Origin: an uncultured Moraxella sp.
GTDB lineage: Bacteria > Pseudomonadota > Gammaproteobacteria > Pseudomonadales > Moraxellaceae
DNA length: 12,565 nt
Direction of reading: 5' to 3'
Assembly: GCA_937975585.1 (NCBI GenBank)
Contig: CALJUC010000273.1
Coordinates: 1-12,565 of the forward strand
This document shows positions 12,551 through 12,565 of the stretch, one piece after another (positions within the stretch are counted from its first letter, which is position 1; every line of letters begins with the position of its first letter). The position numbers and the translations under genes are program-made. The notes beneath the pieces were generated by a model, which was not told the origin of the DNA, searched no databases, and worked only from the letters and a program-made list of their open reading frames with translations.

Positions 12551-12565
12551 AGATCGGAAGAGCAC
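12551..12565. other. Illumina adapter sequence (artefact)
   Basis: The last 15 bases are AGATCGGAAGAGCAC, the start of the Illumina TruSeq read-through adapter. They interrupt the portal reading frame where homology would continue, so they are not biological. Confidence 0.96.

Overview
This 12.6 kb window is mostly the early, regulatory and replication half of a temperate P2-like phage or prophage from a gammaproteobacterium. My best guess is Moraxellaceae (Moraxella or Psychrobacter type), from the AT-rich composition, the gene families and the CRISPR repeat; this is inference. The right end is technical: the last 15 bases are the start of an Illumina adapter, so this is a raw contig end, and the left end cuts a CRISPR repeat.

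Layout. (1) 1-606: a CRISPR array with ten repeats (the first cut by the window edge) and nine spacers; the 32-bp repeat is type I-C-like. No cas gene is visible. Spacer 1 translates to a motif of P2-type portal proteins. (2) 608-1775: four small, unrecognised genes on the minus strand. (3) 1938-2041: a divergent control region with three TTGCAT-type palindromes. (4) 2070-4450: a plus-strand operon with a small HTH protein, a truncated Rha-type regulator, the remains of an Arc-type repressor, a BRO-N antirepressor-like protein and three unknown small proteins, ending in a bidirectional terminator. (5) 4495-4945: a second switch, with an XRE repressor facing left and an operator region. (6) 4946-9875: a long plus-strand early operon with a ribbon-helix-helix protein, an unknown, an Ogr/Delta-type zinc finger, an 886-residue primase-helicase, two unknowns, a DksA/TraR-type zinc finger, a cysteine-rich small protein and a 186-residue unknown. 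(7) 10021-11181: a tyrosine integrase of the DUF3596 type with its own terminator. (8) 11228-12117: a gene-free control region with nested inverted repeats, a tRNA 3'-end-like att core, an AT-rich block of GGTGATAA repeats that looks like a replication origin, and a GC-rich patch where cos would be expected. (9) 12118-12550: the 3' part of a P2 gpQ-type portal gene on the minus strand, open into the adapter.

How it may work together (inference): the XRE repressor and the HTH protein set lysogeny against early expression; Rha- and BRO-type proteins modulate this; the primase-helicase would act on the GGTGATAA iterons, which lie on both sides of int; the Ogr-like protein would activate late genes such as the portal operon. 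The combination of a CRISPR array, a portal-like spacer and phage DNA in an apparently unintegrated att arrangement is the most interesting part of the window, and also the part most exposed to assembly error.
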